Of a stretch of 64,000 bases of DNA, positions 34,820 to 46,258 are shown in pieces; the stretch's first letter is position 1, and the number at the start of each line of letters is the position of its first letter. The stretch comes from Armillaria gallica (Eukaryota; Basidiomycota; Agaricomycetes; Agaricales; Physalacriaceae). The stretch lies in the NCBI GenBank assembly GCA_037576215.1, contig JBANDB010000003.1, forward strand, positions 6,076,001 to 6,140,000, given 5' to 3'. The notes under the pieces are model-generated. The model ran no database searches. It was not told where the DNA came from and saw only the letters and a program-made list of their open reading frames with translations. A program made the position numbers and the translations under genes.

Positions 34820-36610
34820 GAAATGCCGAGCCAGTTATAATGTTCTAGTCCTGACAAGGAATGCCCGCGGGAAAATCAATCTCTTTCAAGCTGTAGAGAT
34901 AGCCGTTCGACGGGGCCCGCCCACGCCCAAGTATAACAACTTCAAAAGTTCAGTTGTGGAGAAGCGTGGCCTTGTCAGATGACGGGGATACATACCGGCA
35001 ACCAAATGGGGCAGTATTGTAACACACCAGTATATTGGAATTAGGGAATTTTTGAGAGGTAGCCTTTTTATAGTCCAAGCAGCGTACAAGACGCACTGTA
35101 TTAGCATATTATTCGGCCATCAAGTAACGTTTTCTGTTTTTCGCGGAGACTTGGACGCCGGTATAGCGTACCAATTGCCAATGTACGGCTGAACGGAGAG
35201 CCCTAAATTTCTGATGAACAGGCAAGAGACAGAAGCCTACGGGTCATTATACCTAGCGTGGACGTTTTGTCGCACAACTCGTTCAAATCTAGATTTGCTA
35301 AACCAAAAGACGGAAGTAATCCCCGCTGTCCGACCATCTGCTGGATGATAAATCATGCAATTTGAACCGCTGTACCGCTCGCTTTGAGATCCGATTGAAA
35401 CACCATGTAGATAGTTCGGACTTGTCACTGTGATTGGATTGCCGGAGCTCCTACTAAGGTAAGGCGAAAGTAAAACTATTTCCAAACATTAGAAGCAGAC
35501 CGTTATCAAAAAGTGTTCTTTGAGAATTGCTGTGCCTCAAACGGTCGTTTCCCAATCGACCCGGACGAGGGAGCGGGAGCTGTTTTCAGTTGCGTATTGC
35601 TGGAAATAAATTCAAAAGAAAGGTCGATTATATGGCAATAGTGGCAAAACAACGGGAGGAGCCTACTACAATGATGTCCTCGGGGCAATAGAGAACGTCC
35701 GGTATTCGGAGTAAGGACAACTGTTGAACTACGGGGGGAGTGGAAAAGAAAGAAGGTATGAATTTGGGCCTTGACAAATAAGCACAATGTCTGCAAAGAC
35801 CGTAAGCGAGAGATGATGCGTCTCTGAGGGTAGCCTAAACCAATAACTTTTTTGTTGCTCCACGAGGAGACGACTCGATCGACGATGACTTCAAAAAATA
35901 ACGAAGGGACGGATGCTTCCGTTATTGGGTCGGAGTGTTAATCGGAATTTCAAAGTAGTCCTTTTTGTTTTTTTTTGTTTTTTTTTTTCGATTCCATAGT
36001 CACTTTGTTCCCCCCACGTTCTTCGTGAATTTTTGGTGAGTTTCTTCTTTTCTTTTCTTTTGTTACTACTACGATACGCATGACGATTCAAACCGAATGC
36101 AATTAGGAAGTGCCGTCTGAATCTATCCCTCTGGGAGTTGGATTTGTCGAGTCCCGGTTCTCTGATACTTTTTTTTACTTCACCTCTCTCTGTAGCGTTA
36201 CTTTCGGACACTTTTCTCACAAATTTCGTTGCAGGTCATTGTATAGACGTCTCCAAGAGAATTGTCCTGAGAATTGGACCTCATACATCGCTGGTGGTGG
36301 TGTTCGAACATTCAAAGTTCTGGTTTCGTTGCAAGGTTGTCACAGTCGAGTCTGCCGCCTGTCACCGTTCGAATTGGCACCAGACTTGCCTTGCTGCTGG
36401 CTAGTTCTCTATATATCCTCTTGGTCCCTTAAGTTAGTTATCTCAATGAAATCTCCATGTGAACGGTTACCCAAATCGTCCAGATCGTCCATTCAACAAG
36501 TCACGTTCATTCGGACGCGAGCAATTTCCAAGCAGAAATCGGACCGGTTAAAGTTAAAAGAGCCGCTATTTCCAATCTGATTCCCACTTTCCCCCTTCCT
36601 AATCATCACC
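34820..36610. other. Intergenic region between HGD copy 1 and the transketolase gene
   Basis: Divergent promoter region of about 1.8 kb. It contains T-rich tracts near 35955-35990 (tttttgtttttttttgtttttttttttcg) and pyrimidine-rich DNA shortly before the transketolase start. The 156-codon frame at 36110-36580 has no ATG-supported family signal and is probably leader or promoter sequence. No other gene seen. Confidence 0.45.
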
Positions 36611-36616
36611 ATCATC

Positions 36617-39027
36617 ATGGCCAGCTCCTTTCCCATCGACCTCACTAAATTCAAGAAGTAATTCAGTATCGGCCTTGTTGTGCACTGTCGCTAAGCCGCT
36701 TTACAGACTCGCCTTGGACCCGTCCAAGCCCCAGCTTTCTGAAGAGGAAAAGGCGGCATTGAAGTTCAACATACAATTACTACGCGATGCTATCGTACTC
36801 TTCACAGCTACTGGCGCCGCTCGCGGAGTCAGTGGACATACAGGCGCGTTAAGACCGTTCATTGAATACTGATCAGTACTGATGATAACGAACAGGTGGC
36901 GCCTACGATACCGTCCCAGAAGTCTGCATTCTCCTTGCGTTGTTCAACCACTCGGAATCTTTTGTCCCTATAGTATTCGATGAGGCTGGTTCGTATACAA
37001 CCGTTCAGCATTTGCTGTTACTGATCTTCCACTAATAAGGTCACCGTGTTGCTACTCAGTACATTCTCTCAGTCTTGGAGGGTGCCTTGCCTGCAGAGCA
37101 GCTTCTACATTACCGAGAAGCCAACTCCAAGCTTCCCGGTCATCCTGAGCTCGGTCTCACCCCGGGAGTAAAGTTCTCTTCGGGACGTCTAGGCCACATG
37201 TGGTGAGTAACGGTAGTCTGTGCTTCGCCATCATTTTTGACGAACGTTTGTCCAGGCCTCTCGTTAACGGTGTTGCCCTCGCGAACAAGGAAAAGACCGT
37301 CTTCTGTTTGGGATCCGACGGTTCGCAGCAGGAAGGTAACGACGCCGAAGCTGCCCGACTTGCTGTTGCTCAAGGCTTGAATGTCAAATTACTCATCGAC
37401 GACAACGACGTCACCATTGCCGGCCACCCCTCTGACTACCTCAAGGGCTACGACGTTACCAAGGTGCTCGAGGGGCACGGTCTCAAGGTGATTACCGTTC
37501 AAGGAGAAGATATTGACTCTTTGTGGGGTGCTATCAGTTCCATCGTCACGACTCCTGGACCCGCCGCTGTCATCTCTAAACGCGTCATGGCTCCAGGTAT
37601 CGCTGACATTGAGGGCAGCACCCATGGGCACGACGTCATTCCCGTGAAAAGTGCTATCAAGTACCTCGATTCCAGGGGATACAGCACCTTTGGCGACATC
37701 CTGCTCAACATCAAGGGTGTTCCTCAGCCGTTTTCTTACATTGGTTCTACAAAGGAGACTGGTGCCAACCGGGCCATTTTTGGTGATGCTGTCAACCTCG
37801 TTCTGGATGGTCTCAGCAAGGAAGAAGCAGCGAAGAAAGTTATGGTCATCGACAGTATGTTTCGTTCGAGCTTCTATTCGGTCTTGGACTCATGTTCCTA
37901 CAGGCGACTTGGAGGGGTCAACGGGTTTGAAAGTCATCCACCAAAAGCATCCCGAGGTCTTCGTCCCATCTGGTATCATGGAACGCGGAAACTTCTCCGC
38001 TGCTGCCGGATTTGGATTCGAGCATGACAAGTTTGGTGTCTTTTCAACCTTCTCAGCATTCCTCGAGATGCTGGTTTCCGAAATTACCATGGCTCGGCTT
38101 AACCACTGCAATGTGCTGTGTCATTTCTCCCATTCTGGCGTCGACGAAATGGTAAATATCCGCTTACAGATTGTTCTATGAACTGTTTGCTCACTGAATT
38201 TGAAGGCGGATAACACGTGCCACTTTGGAATCAACTCCCTCTTCGCTGACAACGGCCTATCAGATGTCGAGTCCTTCCTGTACTTCCCCGCAGACCCAGC
38301 CCAGATGATCGCTGTCGTGAAGCGTGTCTTCTTCGAGCGTGGACTTCGATTCATCTTCTCTACCCGGTCCAAGGTCCCATATATTCTCAAAGAGGACGGT
38401 AAGACCAAATACTTTGGCGATGGTTACGAGTTTGTTCCGGGGAAGGACGAAGTCATCGTCGAAGGTAAAGCCGGATATGTGGTCTCGTTCGGTGAGATGC
38501 TCTACCGGTCCTACGACGCTGTGCTGCGTTGCCGGCAGCAGGGTGTTGATGTAGGTTTGATCAATAAGCCCACGCTCAGCTCAGTGGATGAGGAGGTGAG
38601 TAAGAGAAGATTTCCACTTGATGTTTATTTATAACGTTGCCCAGGTCATCAAGAAGATTGGGTCAAGCCCATTCGTCCTCGTCGTGGAGTCATTCAACCA
38701 GAAGACCGGGGTGAGACCCATTCTCTCTTGGAATTCTTACTCCGTGACTGACTCGAAATTAGCTTGGGTCCAAGTTTGGGACGTGGCTTCTCGAACGTGG
38801 GCTCACTCCCAAGTACGCCTACCTGGGAACGACTAAAGAGGGTGAGTTTCCATGTTCAAGTGAGTGTCTGCGGCTGACGATGTCTAGGCTGCGGCGGTCT
38901 TTGGGAGCAAATTCCCTACCAGGGTCTTGATTCGGAGTGTACGTGACTGAGTTTTCTCGAGAATCGCTCGTCAGACTGACCTCGAACTTTAGCAATTGCC
39001 GCGAAGATTGCCCTGTTGGCTCATTAG
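36617..39027 (+). CDS. Transketolase-family ThDP enzyme
   Basis: Eleven exons (36617-36657, 36707-36843, 36896-36988, 37040-37202, 37256-37854, 37904-38151, 38206-38595, 38645-38710, 38763-38841, 38888-38938, 38993-39027) give 633 codons in phase. Seen: GAARGVSGHTGGAYDTVPEV, SSGRLGHMWPLVNG, the thiamine-diphosphate motif GSDGSQQEGN…LLIDDND (about 164-195), then a pyrimidine domain (GNFSAAAGFGFEHDKFGVFS, HSGVDEMADNTCHFGINS) and a C-terminal domain with VVESFNQKTGLGSKFGTWL. It lacks the H-x-G-D-G-P-T-H-Q-P loop of classical transketolase, so it is a divergent transketolase-like group, perhaps handling other ketoses. Intron 2 appears to use a GC donor (ACAG|gcgcgt). It sits inside the HGD cluster, 575 nt before copy 2. 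Confidence 0.85.
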
Positions 39028-39558
39028 GCGGTATTTTAGATCATGAGAGTGTAAGATTCAAGAAGAAAAGTGCCGACCAGGATTCATGTATGTGTACAAC
39101 CAATATTAGATCTTCTTTGCTGTGCGTTTTCTTCATTGAAATGTATTCGTGATAACGGGAGGTCAGAGGTCTGGCGTACGTTTACCGACGAGGTTCTGGT
39201 GACTGAGAGATATTTATAGGTTGCGCAATGTCTGCCTTTTCATCATCGTACCTATCCTGATAGATATGGCTGACCTATGGCCATTACACCTCTTCCCCAC
39301 AGAGTTGGTCCTGGCGCTCAATTCGATGTCAAAAAATAGAGGGTGAGGACGAAAGACAGATGGTGAGAAACAGTTTACACCTAATGATGCCGAGTTTTCG
39401 CCAACAAGGTGTGCAGTAGGACATTTATTCCCACTGAAATGGTTTCAGGCTCGACATGATTATCAAGGACAGAGGCCATTGGGTAACCTGAGTAAGACTG
39501 ACGAGCGCTCAGTGATGAGTTTCATCTAACCGGTTTACGGTCGAGGTCGATGAAGGGA

Positions 39559-39567
39559 ATAAAAGAC
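39559..39567 (+). promoter_or_regulatory. TATA-like element of HGD copy 2
   Basis: aataaaaga within a block (gatgaagggaata-aa) repeated before each plus-strand HGD copy, 43 nt before the ATG at 39602. The same block precedes copy 3 (42246) and copy 4 (51347) at 43-44 nt, so the duplicated unit includes the promoter. Confidence 0.5.
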
Positions 39568-39601
39568 CTGGCCTGGCACCAACGCTTCCCATAGACAGAT
39601 A

Positions 39602-41694
39602 ATGCAGACCCACACATACAGTGCATCAGCGAGCTTCGTCTCTTCGCCATCCGGGGACCCGTATAAGTATCAAGTAGGCTTTGGGAATCGTTTTGCCAGT
39701 GAGGCTATGTGAGTTATTCATTGTACGCTTTTGTTCTTGAGTTGGGTTCATGACGAGCGCATAGACCAGGTACCCTTCCCCAAGGGCAGAACCACCCTCA
39801 GAAGAATAAGTATGGATTGTACATGGAAGCGGTAAGTGCGAATGAGAATATTAGACATTTATGTTCACGACGCGTCGTAGATGACAGGGTCCCCATTTAT
39901 CACGCCCCGACCCCAGAATCTACAAGCGTGCGTTCGCTCTATGTTCCATAGCACCGCGTTAACGCTGACCCCATTATACGCAGGTTCCTGTATCGCATTC
40001 GGCCTTCATTGGATCACAAAAAATTTGTGAGGCTGCCTGACAACCCAGATGTGCGTGCGCACCCCAACAGCTATACTGAAGGCTGATGGATGTTTTTCAA
40101 GATGGAGTCCAATTTCCTCCTTATCAATCCGAAGGTGCACATCAGTCCCACGCAGCTGAGTTTTGGCCCCCCTCCCTTTCCCTTGTCTTCGGATGAAGTG
40201 GACTTTATCGCGGGCCTGAAGACGATTGGAGGGAACGGCGAACCTACGACCAGAGAGGGCCTTGCGCTGCATTTCTACGTGGCAAATGCGGATATGAAGA
40301 ACAAAGCTTTTTGTAACAGCGATGGAGACATACTGGTGGCGCCACAGCAGGGGCGGCTGGACGTGCAGACCGAGTTTGGAAGGTGCGTAGTTTCGGCTGA
40401 CGGCTCCACTGGTTCTCAATCTGGATAGAATGATGGTACGACCAGGGGAGTTCATGGTTATCCAAAAGGGTATGAAGTTCAAGGTGTCGTTACCCGACGG
40501 ACCGTCCAGAGGATGTGAGCTAAGGCCAACTCTGTTCAAGTATGTCACTGAAACTCGCCGACTCAGATGTACAGGAAATATTCGGATCCCACTTTGAGCT
40601 TCCAGATCTCGGGGCTATCGGTGGACAAGGAATGGCTAATCCGAGGGATTTCGAGGTACCTTTGGCGAGTTTCGAGATAGGCGAAACGTCCTGGGAAGGT
40701 GAGTGATGCCGTAGTTCCGCAGGTTATTTGTACTGACGTCTTTCGAGTTGTTTACAAGTGAGTCTTTCCATGACCGAGGTCCATTCATGGCCGACAAACT
40801 GGCAGGATCGGAGGACAACTTTTCTCAGCTGGGCAAGATCACACACCTTTTGATGTGGTGGCATGGCAAGGGAAGTGAGTAACATCAAGTTTCCAATTGC
40901 AGCCACTAGAGTTTGACTGTGGCTTCAACTACGTCCCGTACAAGTACGCGATGGAGAAGTTCATCTTTGTGGGGAGCGTGTCCAAGGACCATATTGACCC
41001 TTCGGTGTTCACGATCCTGACAGCCAAGTCCAAGGCCACTGGGATTCCGCTCGTTGATGTTCTTACCTTATCTGAGAGATGGGATGTTGCGTCTGACACA
41101 TTCCGACCACCTGTGTGTATTCCCATCGTGAAGTTTCGCCTGAGCCCTCATTCACTGATGTCTTATAGTACTATCATCGGAACAATGCCGCTGAAATTGT
41201 TGGTTTAATATATGGTGAATGGGTTCCTCCATACGTGCGTGGAGGTATCAGCCTACAGACAGTGTTCTGCCCTCACGGACGTGAGTTGATCATATGCACT
41301 GTGGAGAAGTGGCAATGAACCATCGTCTTCTAGCACCTCCTGAAGTGTACAAGGGTGCGAGCACAATGGAGCTCAAACCAGAGCGAGCATTCAAAGACAC
41401 GCTGCGTGAGTACACACACAGGCATAGTATTAGTAACGATCGCAACTGCTCACCATGTCATAGTCATTGGGTTTGAGACTCCGATGTTGACGATGACTGA
41501 TTACGCCCTGAATCGGGGTGGAACGGTTACTGGTCTGTGCTTGCGCTTCATGGCTATTCAGGACATGACACTCATTTAAACTTTTAGAATCCGAACCACT
41601 CTCTTTCCCCCCAGAATTTATTGCTCGTCTCGAGGAGATCAATGCGGACCTTAAAGCCGCTGGTTACGACGAATTGAAGAAGAAATCCGGCTAA
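39602..41694 (+). CDS. Homogentisate 1,2-dioxygenase-like, copy 2, splice site lost
   Basis: Fourteen exons equivalent to copies 3 and 4: 39602-39708, 39765-39831, 39881-39927, 39984-40050, 40102-40382, 40429-40514, 40567-40698, 40748-40757 (10 nt), 40806-40874, 40929-41112, 41169-41280, 41334-41405, 41464-41532, 41588-41694. They would give 469 codons with no internal stop. YYHRNNAAE and FCPHG keep the iron ligands. However, the acceptor before the tenth exon reads ttcaa|CTACGTCCC where copies 3 and 4 have ag: the AG is AA at 40927-40928. No in-frame acceptor lies nearby upstream; the first usable one downstream would delete about 17 residues. Intron retention gives an immediate stop (GGG AAG TGA). 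So this is probably a recently disabled or mis-spliced copy. It has WQGN rather than WHGN, and a divergent loop ([11 protein letters not shown]). Confidence 0.8.
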
Positions 41695-42245
41695 GGGAGA
41701 TGTATAGCTCATTAGACGGTATTCTATATCATGCGAGCCTGGTAGGATACAAGAAGAAACGTGCCGACCAGTATTTTTGTACACAACCAATATGAGATCT
41801 TCTTTTCTGTGCGTTTCCCCCTTTGAACCTTATTCTTTATAATGGGAAAACAGAAGTCTGGCGTATCTCTTCATTTTGCTCAGGACAAGGTTTATGTTGC
41901 CTAGCTTAGGTTAACCTGCGCTTACGTCCACCTTTCGATCATCGCACCTGCTATAAACATTGAATCTATCAGCGTGGCCGCCATACGCCCATGGCAAGGC
42001 AGGTGATTTCTACACTTCTTTCCCACAGAGCTGGTCCCGAGGCTCAATTTGATGACAAAGAACAGATGGCGAGGTGAGTTTGTACTTGATGCTGACGAGG
42101 TTGTACTGACGAGACGCGTAGTATGACCACTGAATAGTCCCAAGAATCAATTCGATTACCAAGAAAGTGACTATAGGTTCCGGGTAACGAACACCCAGTG
42201 ACGAGGTTCACCTGGTTAACCGTTAAGGTCGAAGTCGATGAAGGG

Positions 42246-42254
42246 AATATAAGG
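42246..42254 (+). promoter_or_regulatory. TATA box of HGD copy 3
   Basis: aatataagg, 44 nt before the ATG at 42290, in the promoter block shared with copies 2 and 4. This copy has the best TATA match of the three. Confidence 0.5.
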
Positions 42255-42289
42255 CCTAGCCTGGCACCAGCGCTTCCCACAGACAGATA

Positions 42290-44387
42290 ATGCAGTCCCA
42301 CACATACAGTGCAACAGCGAGCTTTGTCTCTGCGCCATCTGGGGATCCATACAAGTACCAGGTAGGCTTTGGGAATCGGTTTGCAAGCGAGGCTATGTGA
42401 GTCGTTTGCTGTACGTTTTGGCCTTGAGTTGGGTTCATGACGAGCTCATAGACCAGGTACCCTTCCTCAAGGGCAGAACCACCCTCAGAAGAATAAGTAT
42501 GGATTATACACGGAAGGGGTATGCGCGACTGAGAGAAGATTTAGCATTTATGTTCACCTTGCGTCGTAGATGACGGGCTCCCCATTTGTCGCGCCCCGAC
42601 CCCAGAATCTCCATGCGTGCGTTCGCTGTATGTTCCATAGCACTCCGTCAAGGCTGACCCCATTATGCGCAGGTTCCTGTATCGCATTCGACCTTCGTTG
42701 GATCACAAGAAATTCATCAGGCTGCCTGACAGCCCAGATGTGTGTACCCATCCTGATAACTGAACTGGAGGCTGATGGATGTTTTTCAAGATGGAGTCCA
42801 ATTTCCTCCCTATCAATCCGAAGGTGCACATCAGTCCCACCCAGTTGAAATGGGCCCCACCTCCCTTTCCCTCGTCTTCGGATGAAGTGGACTTTATCGC
42901 GGGTTTAAAGACGATTGGAGGGAACGGAGAGCCCACAGCCAGGGAGGGCTTAGCGTTGCATATCTATTTGGCGAATGCGGATATGAAGAACAAGGCGTTT
43001 TGTAACAGCGATGGGGACATGCTTGTGGTCCCACAGCAGGGGAGGTTGGACGTACAGACAGAGTTTGGGCGGTGAGTCATTTCGTCCCTTGATGTCGACG
43101 GTCGTTGGCTCTTAAAAACTTCCTTCCTGAATGTTCTTGATAGAATGATGGTGCGACCAGGGGAATTGATGGTTATCCAAAAGGGTATGAAGTTTACGGT
43201 GTCGTTACCCGATGGACCGTCCAGAGGATGTGAGTGACGGACAACCGTTAAGAACGTGTCGTCACTGAAATTTGCACACAGATGTACAGGAAATATTCGG
43301 ATCCCACTTTGAGCTTCCAGATCTCGGACCCATCGGTGGACATGGAATGGCTAATCCGAGAGACTTTGAGGTACCTTTGGCGAGTTTCGAAATTGACGAA
43401 ATGCACTGGGAAGGTAAGTGATGTTGTAGCTCCGCAGTTTGCTTGTACTGATGTCTTTCAAGTTGTTTACAAGTGAGTATTTCCACGACTAATGTCCATT
43501 CATGACCGACAAATTGGCAGGATCGGAGGACAACTTTTCTCGGCTGCCCAAGATCATACACCTTTTGACGTCGTGGCATGGCAAGGGAAGTAAGTAACAT
43601 CAAGTCTACATTTGTGGCCGCTAGAGTTTAGCTATGGCTTCAGCTACGTCCCGTACAAATACGCGATGGAGAAGTTCATTTTTGTGGGGAGCGTGTCCAA
43701 GGACCATATTGACCCTTCGGTGTTCACGGTCCTGACAGCCAAGTCCAAGGCCACTGGGATTCCGCTCGTTGAGGTTCTTACTGTTTCTGAGAGATGGAAT
43801 GTTGCGTCTGACACATTCCGTCCACCGGTATTCCCATCGTGTATAACCGCCTCGCTCACTGACGTCTTATAGTATTATCATCGGAACAATGCCACCGAAA
43901 TTCTGTGTTTCATATCTGGTGAACGTGGTGGCCGATACGTGCCTGGAGGCATCGCCCTACAGACAGTATTCTGTCCTCATGGGCGTGAGTTGGTCACTTC
44001 ATTGTGTGGGAATGTGTTTTGATGTTTGCCTTCTAGCGTCTCCCGAAGTGCACAAGGCTGCAATCGTGGAAGAGCTCAAACCGGAGCGAATCTCGAAAGG
44101 CTCGATGGGTGCGTACATATACAGGTACAGCGACGAACGTACCGCTTACACGTAGTAGCTATTGCAATTGAGACTCCCATGATATTGTCGATGACCGATT
44201 ACGCCATGAATCGAGCCGGAACGGTCGTTGGTCCGTGCCTGCGCTTCCTGACTATTGATGATACTCATTTAAACATTTAGAATCTGAACCGCTGTCTTTC
44301 CCGCCAGACTTTATTGCCCATCTCGATGAGATCAATGCGGACCTTAAGGCCGCTGGATACGAAGAATTGAAGAAGAAATCCGACTAA
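42290..44387 (+). CDS. Homogentisate 1,2-dioxygenase-like, copy 3
   Basis: Exons 42290-42396, 42452-42518, 42570-42616, 42673-42739, 42791-43071, 43144-43229, 43282-43413, 43463-43472 (10 nt), 43521-43589, 43644-43827, 43873-43984, 44037-44108, 44159-44230, 44281-44387; 470 codons, all phases agree and no stop. The protein starts [20 protein letters not shown] and keeps [54 protein letters not shown] and FCPHG, so metal ligands are retained. WQGN replaces the usual WHGN, and the loop after [10 protein letters not shown] is unusual ([16 protein letters not shown]). Expected reaction: homogentisate ring opening, or a shifted substrate. Tandem duplicate of copy 2, about 2.7 kb apart including upstream sequence. 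Confidence 0.88.
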
Positions 44388-44399
44388 GGGACATGTATC

Positions 44400-44835
44400 A
44401 CAACCTGTTAGGCTATTATACGAGTTCTGTGGTAGTTGCTTTGTATTAGTTTGTATATAAACAATGCATGTACATTAACAGCGATGCGAATGCTAAGATT
44501 TGCGTAGGGAACTGACCGTGTCGCTATTGACGATACTAGTGGCCAGCGTCGTCTCCGCCGCGCAGATCCCTTCCTCCTTGCACAGTAGATCACAAATATT
44601 CTTTTTTTCATAATTAATTCATGAGAGAAAGAGCGATACTGCCCGCTAGAACCGTATCGCAGGGTTCGCTACGCAAATGGATGCGATAGTGCGAGCCCAG
44701 CCAGGGCCCCGGAGAGACCTGCCCTAGAGCGCACGTGGTTATGGAGGGACCGGACCGGGACCAATGCTCCCACCTTGCTGAGGTCGGTAGGGGTAGTTTA
44801 CTTCTATTTACCTGAGCTGTATCAGCGGAGATGGC
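44400..44835. other. Intergenic DNA after HGD copy 3
   Basis: No gene is seen. The weak minus-strand frames here are low-complexity readings without motifs. Left edge of the roughly 6-kb block that separates HGD copy 3 from the remnant and copy 4. Confidence 0.4.
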
Positions 44836-44839
44836 CAAT

Positions 44840-45480
44840 CAATCCAGTTTTCCAGTTTTGAGCGTACGACGCAGTGGGGTAAGTAACTTTTTTGCGTCCA
44901 TATTCTCGGACTTCTTTACCTCCGCAGGCCCCCGGAAAGCATATTTCTCGTCAGCAACCCCGACCATCTCCACTCTTCCATGAGCAGTCTGAACACAAAG
45001 CCAGCATCGGCAATCCCAATTCCCGACTATGGTCTGCCTTACAAGCTTCATGCTTTCAGCGAAGGTGACCCTTGCCTCTGTGTACAGGGGCTCGGCTATA
45101 GAAGGTGTGTTGGGGATGGCCGCGTATGTAAACTCCTGGCCAGCGGGAAGCGTAATGAGGCAGACAGCAGGAAGATTGATATTAACATTGTTCTACAGTG
45201 ATGACGAGTTAGCAAAACGGCTAACAGAGTCTGTGATAGGCAGTTACCTGGACAATGGTGCTTCCGATAGCTATACCCCAGGTCTGGGTAAAGGACAGGC
45301 GAATGCGCAAAAGTGTCTCCTTGCGTTAGCTGAGCAGTCCGGACCGCAGTTCGAACTCGGACCGCAAAATGGTTGGGGGACAACAAATGCGGATTGGAAG
45401 AATGCCAGGATGGCTATTAAAGGAGCGACAATATGGTGGTAGGGTAGGCAATAGCTGAAGTGCTGCACGCTATTCCTCAT
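44840..45480 (-). pseudogene. MFS transporter C-terminal remnant, frameshifted
   Basis: On the minus strand a reading QTWGIAIGSTIVQ ends at a donor near 45250. After a short intron the next exon gives NNVNINLPA…GQEFTYAAIPNTPSI…EARVTFAESMKLV, then GIADAGFVFRLLMEE and, in another frame, VEMVGVADEKYAF. This order matches the last two transmembrane segments and tail of fungal drug:H+ antiporter (TRI12-like) major facilitator proteins. At least two frame changes are needed near 44.95 kb, and another upstream in the stretch reading ILAFFQSAFV near 45.43 kb. Only the C-terminal part is present, so it is a decayed, truncated transporter gene. Confidence 0.5.
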
Positions 45481-45489
45481 ACCTATGAC

Positions 45490-46250
45490 GGCCTGCCGCG
45501 ATTCGAAACTTGTCTTCTTGGCGGCTTGTCTTGTCTTTTACTCCTTGCCGCTGGTGCTCTTTACAGCGTCGGATGCTGCACAGGACGTCACTCCGTCTAT
45601 TTCCTGGAAAGTAGCTCCCCTCCTCCCGATTATATGCTCAAGTTCCGCGTAGGGACCAGGGAACCCCTGGCAGGTACGTTATTTACCGACGATCGTTTCA
45701 TTCATTCATTCTACTTATTCGTGGATCTGTACGTCGTAGTTGACATTTTTGTGTCCATACGCCAGTAATAGATATGACCGTTACGAGAGCCGTCGTGATG
45801 AATATTGTTGAGAAATCTGAATAGAACTTCCGAGACGCATGAAAAGTGGAAAAACAGTGGATAGAAGGCCGAAGCGAATTTGTAGGGCAATTTTGGAACC
45901 GTTAGACGGGAGGTCGCGACTTGTTTCCTCTACTTCCTCAAGGCACGTCTATTGTCGTATGACCAAAGCCCAAACATTATCCTATGTGCGTATTGGTCGT
46001 TCTTTAGAAACGAAAAGTATGAAGAAAGAAGTCTCGTACCGCTGGACAATTAAACTTCGCAGGTAAGAACTCTCTTTGATTGATCCAGCTCATCAGATGA
46101 ATGAACGCGTTGCATCCCCGTGAGCGGGATGTTGATATTCTCAAATAGTTGCGATGGAACGTCAGTATACAATGAAAGGAGTACTCACAGTAAACCACGG
46201 GACAAATCTGTGAAAATGACGCCAAACTATGAAATAGTTAAGGACTGCTA
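45490..46250. other. Region without a supported gene
   Basis: Plus-strand frames at 45460-45768 and 45839-46066 have no motif. A minus-strand reading VPWFT near 46.19 kb may be the next exon of the DUF6534-type gene above, but the helices expected after it are not found, so that gene may be cut off here. Confidence 0.35.
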
Positions 46251-46258
46251 ATGCTCAC

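Noticed and set aside
35955..35995. T-rich tract as a retrotransposon poly(A)/(T) tail
   Set aside because: No coding sequence or target-site duplication flanks it. A promoter-type pyrimidine tract is a simpler reading.
36110..36580. 156-codon plus-strand frame upstream of the transketolase gene
   Set aside because: Low-complexity promoter-type DNA with T-rich tracts, no motif and no link by splicing to the ATG at 36617.
40006..40548. 180-codon minus-strand frame over HGD copy 2
   Set aside because: Antisense to well-conserved HGD exons 4-6; a similar shadow lies over copy 4.
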